Shown: positions 6,294 through 10,267 of the stretch, one piece after another
Layout of the letters: the number at the start of each line of letters is the position of its first letter
How positions within the stretch are numbered: the stretch's first letter is position 1
NCBI GenBank assembly: GCA_016176745.1
Contig: JACOWO010000127.1
Span: 1-10,267, forward strand
Length of the DNA: 10,267 nt
Reading direction: 5' to 3'
Origin: Nitrosopumilales archaeon
Lineage (GTDB): Archaea > Thermoproteota > Nitrososphaeria > Nitrososphaerales > Nitrosopumilaceae
Translations under genes and position numbers: made by a program
The notes under the pieces: model-generated
Told to the model about the DNA's origin: nothing
Seen by the model: only the letters and a program-made list of their open reading frames with translations
Databases searched by the model: none

Positions 6294-6308
6294 CCAATAC
6301 AATGATCT

Positions 6309-6317
6309 GATATAAAT
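6309..6317 (+). promoter_or_regulatory. strong TATA box far upstream of the SNF2 gene
   Basis: GATATAAAT is the best TATA match in the divergent region. Transcription from it would start near 6338-6342 and give the SNF2 mRNA a leader of about 55-60 bases containing a 9-residue reading frame. It may be an alternative promoter. Confidence 0.4.
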
Positions 6318-6365
6318 TTCCATCGATCGTACTAGCAAAAATCAAGATTCATAAACTGATTCTAC

Positions 6366-6374
6366 GCTATATGT
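6366..6374 (+). promoter_or_regulatory. proximal TATA box of the SNF2 gene
   Basis: GCTATATGT is centred 27 bases before the ATG at 6397, the leaderless spacing. It overlaps the start of the short upstream frame at 6371, so use of this promoter would exclude that frame from the mRNA. Confidence 0.5.
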
Positions 6375-6400
6375 GGAAATTAGGGATATGCCGTAAATGA
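6371..6400 (+). CDS. possible 9-residue upstream reading frame overlapping the SNF2 start
   Basis: The frame reads MWKLGICRK and stops at TGA 6398-6400, overlapping the SNF2 ATG (6397-6399) in an ATGA arrangement typical of translational coupling. It would only be transcribed from the upstream TATA box at 6309-6317. There is no further support, and a frame this short can be chance. Confidence 0.2.
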   Translation: MWKLGICRK

Positions 6401-8115
6401 AAAACTTTGGTACGCTTGAATACGTGCTTGATAGGTACTCGCAAACATGGAGCTGGAAAGTAACAGGCCAACGCGCAGTTACCATGGTCTCAAAGGTCAT
6501 CCCACAATCTTGGTACGGTGATGGTCCGCACGAGGCAATCGTTCCTGACAGTCAGAGAAATGTCAAGCAAATCAAATGGATCCTTGAGCGATATCCACTT
6601 GAGATCCTATCAAAGTCTGTCTGGAAAAGAAAACTCGTGGATCATCAAAAGCCAAAAGAACGAATTCCAAAGATTGAAAAACTTGTACGTGCAAACCCTG
6701 GAAAACAGTTTCAAGGAAAACTGCTCAATTTCCAAAAAGAAGGCCTTGATTTTCTAATAAAGTCATACGGAAATGCATTGCTTGCAGACGAAATGGGTCT
6801 TGGAAAAACTGTGGAGACATTGGCTTATCTGGCTACAGAAAAACAAGCCTTTCCAGCACTTGTTGTAGCTCCACTTGTCACTTTGAACAACTGGCAAAGA
6901 GAGATTGGTAAATTTTTGAAAAGAAAAAGCCGAAACGGGCGACTAGTTGAGGGCGAAGCCCCTACGTCATTTATTATCCGTCATGGAAAGAATCAGGATC
7001 TTGGCATCTTTGATTTTTACATTATCAACTATGAGCTCTTGCACAAGAGATTACCCGACCTCTTAAAGTTAAACATCAAGGCCCTTGTCTGCGATGAGGT
7101 TCAAAACCTTCGCTCAAACACCACACAAAAGTATGCTGCCGTAAAAAAACTGGCCGCACTAGAATCTATAAAGTACAGAATTGGGCTGTCAGGCACTCCA
7201 ATCTATAACCGCGGCTCTGAGATATGGCCAATTGTTGATATTCTAAGGCCTGGCCTTCTTGGAAACTTCAAAGAGTTTTGTGAATATTTCTGTTATGTAA
7301 ATGATAAAGGAAAGGCAATTGTTCTTGAAAACAAACGACAGTCACTACACAAAGAACTGCGAAAGCATGTAATGCTGAGACGAAAAAAATCAGACGTGCT
7401 AAAAGAGCTCAAAGAAAAGGTGCGATACAAAGAGGTAATTGATGCTGACATTGAATACTACCACAAGGAGCTAAACAGAATTTGGGAAAAACTCGAAGAA
7501 GAACAAAGAGACGCAAAGTCCATGTTTGACAAATCTGCATCATACCAGCGAGCTATACAAGGAGAACGCCAAGCTGCAGGAGTTGCAAAACTTCCATACG
7601 TCATCAACTTTGTTGAAAACATAATGGAAATTGAGGAAAGCGTAGTTGTCTTTTGCCATCACAAATACATTCATCAACTATTGCATGAAAGACTAGGCAA
7701 ATATTCTCCATCATCTATAATTGGTGGTCAAACCGACAAGGCAAGACAAGACAGCATTGATGCATTTCAAGATGGAAAAACAAAACTACTGATTGCAGGT
7801 CTTAGGGCAGGAAACATCGGCATCAACTTGAGTCGTGCACGATATGTTATTTTTGCAGAACTTGATTGGAGTCCTGCAATCCACCGACAAGCAGAAGATA
7901 GACTGCATAGAATTGGTCAGAAAAATACAGTCTTTGCATACTATTTGATTGGAAATGGAACACTTGATGATCATGTGGCAAACGTGCTTGTGGATAAGAG
8001 CTATGAGATTGATGCCATAATGGATGCAAAAATAGAAGAAGACGACAACAAGGAAAAAGCCAAACTAATTTTGGCACAAATCCATGACAAACTATCTGCC
8101 AAAGCTGCTCATTGA
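6397..8115 (+). CDS. SNF2-family DNA-dependent ATPase/helicase
   Basis: A 572-residue superfamily 2 ATPase of the SNF2 (Swi2/Rad54/SMARCAL1-like) group, which translocates on double-stranded DNA to remodel or clear protein-DNA complexes. Visible motifs: Q-like LLNFQKEGLDFL (109-120), motif I LLADEMGLGKT (128-138), Ia ALVVAPLVTLNNW (154-166), II CDEVQNL (232-238), III GLSGTPIYN (263-271), RR/KSD segment (328-333), IV VVVFCHHKY (416-424), V LIAGLRAGNIGINLSRA (465-481) and VI RQAEDRLHRIGQKN (497-510). Motif II is DEVQ rather than the common DEAH/DEGH. About 100 N-terminal residues precede the motor and match no domain I can name. The C-terminal tail is short, with no chromodomain, SWIM finger or nuclease. 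An in-frame TAA sits directly before the ATG, fixing the start. No restriction-modification or defence partner adjoins, so a repair or chromatin housekeeping role is more likely; this is inference. Confidence 0.93.
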   Translation: MKNFGTLEYVLDRYSQTWSWKVTGQRAVTMVSKVIPQSWYGDGPHEAIVPDSQRNVKQIKWILERYPLEILSKSVWKRKLVDHQKPKERIPKIEKLVRANPGKQFQGKLLNFQKEGLDFLIKSYGNALLADEMGLGKTVETLAYLATEKQAFPALVVAPLVTLNNWQREIGKFLKRKSRNGRLVEGEAPTSFIIRHGKNQDLGIFDFYIINYELLHKRLPDLLKLNIKALVCDEVQNLRSNTTQKYAAVKKLAALESIKYRIGLSGTPIYNRGSEIWPIVDILRPGLLGNFKEFCEYFCYVNDKGKAIVLENKRQSLHKELRKHVMLRRKKSDVLKELKEKVRYKEVIDADIEYYHKELNRIWEKLEEEQRDAKSMFDKSASYQRAIQGERQAAGVAKLPYVINFVENIMEIEESVVVFCHHKYIHQLLHERLGKYSPSSIIGGQTDKARQDSIDAFQDGKTKLLIAGLRAGNIGINLSRARYVIFAELDWSPAIHRQAEDRLHRIGQKNTVFAYYLIGNGTLDDHVANVLVDKSYEIDAIMDAKIEEDDNKEKAKLILAQIHDKLSAKAAH

Positions 8116-8142
8116 AAATACTGATTTTGTAGTCTCAAATAG

Positions 8143-8151
8143 TATAAAAAA
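8143..8151 (+). promoter_or_regulatory. TATA box of the 83-residue gene
   Basis: TATAAAAAA is centred 25 bases before the ATG at 8172, a strong and correctly placed archaeal TATA box. The gene can therefore be transcribed independently of SNF2, which ends 27 bases before the element. Confidence 0.6.
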
Positions 8152-8171
8152 CAAGAAAAAACAGCCTACTA

Positions 8172-8423
8172 ATGGACTTTCTATTAGAAGAAGAAATGAT
8201 TGATCTTCTAACCTATTGCTTGCAAAACTCAAATTCTTCTGATATTGAAGAAAAGAAAAAAAGAGTAAAAGAAATTGGAAAAGATCTTTTTGCAGACGGT
8301 GGCGTTGATGCGATGGAAAACATGTTTTTTGCACTAGAAAATAGAATTAAAGAAGAAATAGGAAAAGATCCAAAACCATTTCGTGCTTTATGGAATGGAA
8401 ATTCTGATGAATGGAAATACTAG
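8172..8423 (+). CDS. small acidic helical protein, 83 residues, function unknown
   Basis: A short soluble protein with no TM segment and a single Cys. Residues 1-17 are a hydrophobic/acidic helix (MDFLLEEEMIDLLTYCL), 24-40 a Glu/Lys-rich helix, and 43-64 a third helix (GGVDAMENMFFALENRIKEEI). The tail FRALWNGNSDEWKY is aromatic. The three-helix character suggests a small partner or regulatory protein, but I do not recognise a family. It starts 56 bases after the SNF2 stop and has its own strong TATA box with leaderless spacing. It converges on the DUF5679 gene; a perfect AT palindrome follows its stop. Coding is supported by the promoter, codon-like composition and plausible protein; the role is unknown. 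Confidence 0.72.
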   Translation: MDFLLEEEMIDLLTYCLQNSNSSDIEEKKKRVKEIGKDLFADGGVDAMENMFFALENRIKEEIGKDPKPFRALWNGNSDEWKY

Positions 8424-8428
8424 AAAAA

Positions 8429-8446
8429 TAATTTTTTAAAAAATTA
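8429..8446. terminator. perfect AT palindrome, probable bidirectional terminator
   Basis: Eighteen bases form a perfect palindrome (TAA, six T, six A, TTA) and give a T6 run on each strand. It lies between the convergent 83-residue and DUF5679 genes, six bases after the former's stop, where a two-way terminator is expected. Confidence 0.5.
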
Positions 8447-8465
8447 ACTAGTTGTTATACGAAAT

Positions 8466-8480
8466 TAAAAAAAAGAAAAT
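8466..8480 (-). terminator. T-run terminator of the DUF5679 gene
   Basis: Six bases after the TAG of the gene ending at 8486, the minus strand reads ATTTTCTTTTTTTTA, with eight consecutive T. This is a typical archaeal intrinsic stop signal. Confidence 0.55.
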
Positions 8481-8485
8481 ATCCA

Positions 8486-8629
8486 CTATGCGCTACCAAT
8501 TCTGAAGATGCTGGTACGGCAAGTGGGGCAGGTACCTTTGACGGCTGGTTTGCCGTTCTTTAGGGTAACTGAACTTGGACTTTGAATCTCTCTTTTTGTC
8601 CTACATTTGACACAATAACCTGTGGTCAT
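8486..8629 (-). CDS. DUF5679-type zinc-ribbon protein, 47 residues
   Basis: The product starts MTTGYCVKCRTKREI, continues with VTLKNGKPAVKG (21-32) and ends with CPTCRTSIFRIGSA. The two knuckles C6-x2-C9 and C34-x2-C37, the LKNGKPAVKG middle and the FRIG end are the pattern I know from the archaeal DUF5679 family of single zinc ribbons, which resemble the zinc ribbons at topoisomerase I C-termini. The length is full for the family. The ATG at 8629 is the only start, because an in-frame TGA lies 12 bases upstream. A weak TATA element is centred 26 bases upstream and a T8 terminator follows. Function is not established; nucleic-acid binding is a family-level guess. Confidence 0.82.
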   Translation of the reverse strand: MTTGYCVKCRTKREIQSPSSVTLKNGKPAVKGTCPTCRTSIFRIGSA

Positions 8630-8650
8630 GTGTAGGTACTCTCATTTTGC

Positions 8651-8659
8651 TGTATTAGC
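8651..8659 (-). promoter_or_regulatory. weak TATA element of the DUF5679 gene
   Basis: The minus strand reads GCTAATACA, centred 26 bases before the ATG at 8629. Spacing is right; the sequence match is modest. Confidence 0.35.
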
Positions 8660-8709
8660 GGAACGCTGTGAAAATTATTTTACCATCAGGTACATAACCG
8701 ATCTGGGCT

Positions 8710-8731
8710 TCATATACTAATGAGTATATGA
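8710..8731. repeat. perfect 9-base inverted repeat, candidate operator (distal)
   Basis: TCATATACT at 8710-8718 and AGTATATGA at 8723-8731 are exact reverse complements around a 4-base spacer. It lies between the divergent DUF5679 gene and the His-containing exported gene, about 82 bases upstream of the latter's start. The dyad shape suits a dimeric winged-helix regulator. It shares AGTATAT with the second repeat. Confidence 0.45.
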
Positions 8732-8746
8732 GATAAAAATTCGGTA

Positions 8747-8765
8747 TTAAATATAGTATATTTAA
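8747..8765. repeat. perfect 9-base inverted repeat, candidate operator (proximal)
   Basis: TTAAATATA at 8747-8755 and TATATTTAA at 8757-8765 are exact reverse complements around one G. It ends seven bases before the TATA box of the exported gene, a position where a bound protein could block or assist TBP/TFB. Its AGTATAT copy is 32 bases from the copy in the distal repeat, about three helical turns. All-AT composition raises the chance expectation. Confidence 0.42.
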
Positions 8766-8771
8766 AACGAA

Positions 8772-8780
8772 TCTTAAATT
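8772..8780 (+). promoter_or_regulatory. TATA box of the His-containing exported gene
   Basis: TCTTAAATT is centred 27 bases before the ATG at 8803, matching leaderless spacing. It directly follows two perfect inverted repeats, so this promoter is a candidate for regulation. Confidence 0.5.
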
Positions 8781-8802
8781 AGAATCAGACAAACATTAGT
8801 TA

Positions 8803-9387
8803 ATGAAAAAATTATTTCTTTATTGTGCAATTGCTGTTTCTCTGGTTGCATATTTTTCACTAACATTATTTGTTTTGCCACCAAGTTTTTTAGAAAAGCC
8901 GGATCTTGTTCCACAACCAACTTTGGATGTAAAGCTTGAAAAATCAGAAATTAATTTAGGTGAATCTTTTGAAATTAAAATCACATCAAATAACATTGGT
9001 GATCCAGCAGACATTCAAATCGTATCAATTGGATTTCCAAGTCTTGGCAAAATTGATGACATTGTCAAAATTACAGAATTTGATTTTACGCAATCGCCAC
9101 ACTATATTTTGATTGGAGATGAAGTAGGATCTGAATATACTGCAGGACTCAAAACAGTTACTGCAAAACATCCATCAATTGAGGCCTTTAGCAGGCCAGT
9201 AAATACAGGCGATCAATATCATATTGGCCTGCAGATCACGCCTGACTTTGTAGGCGAATTTACCATATACGTAAAAACAGTCATTTTACCTCACTATACT
9301 GACTTGGCGCACTATCCTCAAAGCGGCCACCTTGACTATCAGGACGAGTACGTTGAGGTTTATTCAGTCGCAGTCTCAAATCCTTAA
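8803..9387 (+). CDS. membrane-anchored extracytoplasmic beta-domain protein with His triad
   Basis: A 194-residue protein with an N-terminal hydrophobic helix (about 4-25) without a clear cleavage site, so probably a membrane anchor. The rest is outside the cell and beta-rich: LDVKLEKSEINLGESFEIKI (41-60) has the look of the first strands of a CARDB/Ig-like adhesion domain, and DFVGEFTIYVKTVILP (148-163) of its last strands. Six histidines occur, three at exact intervals: H164-x5-H170-x5-H176. The ATG at 8803 is fixed by an in-frame TAG at 8797-8799 and a TATA box about 27 bases upstream. The next gene, a polytopic membrane protein, begins 41 bases downstream in the same direction, suggesting joint expression. 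Metal binding by the His set is inference. I do not recognise a named family. Confidence 0.82.
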   Translation: MKKLFLYCAIAVSLVAYFSLTLFVLPPSFLEKPDLVPQPTLDVKLEKSEINLGESFEIKITSNNIGDPADIQIVSIGFPSLGKIDDIVKITEFDFTQSPHYILIGDEVGSEYTAGLKTVTAKHPSIEAFSRPVNTGDQYHIGLQITPDFVGEFTIYVKTVILPHYTDLAHYPQSGHLDYQDEYVEVYSVAVSNP

Positions 9388-9402
9388 TTAGAATCCAAAG
9401 TC

Positions 9403-9411
9403 GATATTTTA
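9403..9411 (+). promoter_or_regulatory. possible internal TATA box before the polytopic membrane protein
   Basis: GATATTTTA is centred about 22 bases before the TTG at 9429, slightly closer than for other genes here. It may give the second gene of the pair its own start, or be incidental AT-rich spacer. Confidence 0.3.
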
Positions 9412-9428
9412 GGAAAAGGTTGGTAATA

Positions 9429-10267
9429 TTGGAAAAGACAATTAACTTTCTTACAAGAAAACAATATTCTGGATTATTTTTTGCATCAACAATTCTTGTA
9501 AGTCTTGGTGTCTTGATTGTAACAATAGGTGGTAGCTGGGATGTCACAAACCATCTTTTGAATAGACCTGAAACATTTTTTTCTTCACCACATGCAATTC
9601 TTTACGCCGGTGTTGCAATTGCACTTGCAAGTACTGTAATCAAATTTTTTAGCTGGAAAAATTTACCAGATGAAACAAAATCACAACATGCAAAACAAGT
9701 CAAGCTTGCAATTTTAGGTATTGCAATACTCATTGGTGCAGGACCGCTTGATTTTTTTTGGCACTCTAACTTTGGTCTTGATGGATTACTTAGCCCTCCA
9801 CACCTTTTCTTGATCTTTGGCATGATACTTTGCAGTACTGCATCGATGACATCAACTGTAAGATATTCAAATAAAAAATTAATTTCAAATTCATACACTT
9901 TATTTCATTTTTTAATAATTGTTAGTTTGCTAGCTGTGTTGTTATCAACATCTGGATTGTTTTACTCTCTTTCGTTACCATTTTCTGACACGGCACATTT
10001 TAAATTCAATCCAGATCCATACTTTGCAGTTGCATTTACAACAATTGCGTTTCCATTTCTTTTTTCATCAATACTTTATTTTTCATCTAGTTTTGTAAAC
10101 TACAAGTTTGGCATTGCATCAATTGTTGGAACATTATTTTTGATCATAAATGCAGTAACATCAATCGTACAAAACTCTTTTTTGATTCCAACTCTTGGCT
10201 TTTATTTTCTTGGAGTAATTCCAATTATTATTTTTGATGTAATGTTATCAAACTTTAAAATAAAATT
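9429..10267 (+). CDS. polytopic membrane protein with duplicated Asp-His motif (3' partial)
   Basis: The frame starting at TTG 9429 is open to the window end, giving 279 residues of an incomplete protein. Hydrophobic helices lie at about 14-34, 56-74, 92-105, 125-141, 157-178, 198-221, 229-247 and 250-273. Two stretches share an exactly spaced pattern: D38-x3-H42-x5-E48-x3-S52-x-P54-H55 and D108-x3-H112-x5-D118-x3-S122-x-P124-H125, each followed by a TM helix with Gly six residues after the last His. This is an internal duplication at a 70-residue offset, and carboxylate plus His at a membrane face suggests a metal or proton site. That function is inference, and I do not recognise the family. 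TTG 9420 is an alternative start three codons earlier. Two minus-strand frames across this region are shadows. Confidence 0.8.
   Translation, partial: MEKTINFLTRKQYSGLFFASTILVSLGVLIVTIGGSWDVTNHLLNRPETFFSSPHAILYAGVAIALASTVIKFFSWKNLPDETKSQHAKQVKLAILGIAILIGAGPLDFFWHSNFGLDGLLSPPHLFLIFGMILCSTASMTSTVRYSNKKLISNSYTLFHFLIIVSLLAVLLSTSGLFYSLSLPFSDTAHFKFNPDPYFAVAFTTIAFPFLFSSILYFSSSFVNYKFGIASIVGTLFLIINAVTSIVQNSFLIPTLGFYFLGVIPIIIFDVMLSNFKIK

Noticed and set aside
7786..8334. Minus-strand frames opposite SNF2 and the 83-residue gene
   Set aside because: They are antisense shadows: one overlaps SNF2 motifs V-VI, another covers the whole 83-residue gene including its TATA box.
6397..8423. SNF2 plus small neighbour as a defence system (DISARM-like or similar)
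   Set aside because: No methyltransferase, phospholipase D, DUF1998 or nuclease gene adjoins, and the 83-residue gene has its own promoter, so the context does not support a defence island.
9281..9898. Minus-strand frames at 9281-9547 and 9602-9898
   Set aside because: They lie opposite the long plus-strand membrane protein frame from 9429 to the window end, which has regular TM helices and a duplicated motif.
1..10267. Search by eye for CRISPR arrays, tRNA genes, insertion sequences and att-like direct repeats
   Set aside because: I saw no regularly spaced repeats, tRNA cloverleaf arms, transposase motifs or long terminal inverted repeats. A covariance-model scan was not possible here.

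Overview
The window looks like chromosome from an ammonia-oxidising-type Thaumarchaeon (Nitrososphaeria, probably Nitrosopumilaceae). The basis is AT-rich, tightly packed DNA, frequent TTG and GTG starts, archaeal TATA boxes about 25 bases before most start codons (leaderless transcripts), a PEFG-CTERM sorting signal, a sequon-rich exported protein, a PAC2-family protein and a DUF5679 zinc ribbon. The assignment rests on protein character and promoter layout, not on a marker gene. I see no rRNA, tRNA, CRISPR array, insertion sequence or phage gene.

Layout. Bases 1-141 hold the C-terminal end of a zinc-finger protein on the plus strand. It converges on a minus-strand block (2792 to 148) encoding a 55-residue zinc-ribbon protein and two Dpp/Opp-type ABC permeases (DppB, DppC). 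DppC carries a large extra extracytoplasmic domain. Bases 2889-4642 hold two divergent exported proteins: a sequon-rich Ig-like/coiled-coil protein (minus) and a PEFG-CTERM surface protein (plus). Next on the plus strand come an unassigned 223-residue protein with a possible nuclease-like core and a 38-residue Cys/His-dense peptide. The latter ends two bases from the end of a convergent PAC2 (proteasome assembly chaperone family) gene. Divergent from PAC2 is a compact SNF2-family helicase, followed by an 83-residue acidic helical protein and, convergent with it, a 47-residue DUF5679 zinc ribbon. The last 1.5 kb holds a membrane-anchored, His-containing exported protein and the first 279 residues of a polytopic membrane protein that runs off the window.

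How the genes may work together. The two permeases form the membrane channel of an importer whose ATPases and binding protein are not here. The last two genes are probably an envelope pair. The membrane protein contains an exactly spaced duplicated motif, D-x3-H-x5-[DE]-x3-S-x-P-H, 70 residues apart, and its exported partner carries H-x5-H-x5-H. Two perfect inverted repeats lie upstream of the pair. This is the best candidate here for an undescribed (perhaps metal-related) system, but the function is inference.

Four tiny Cys-rich proteins are scattered through the window. The three complete ones are shorter than 60 codons and would be missed by common length cut-offs.
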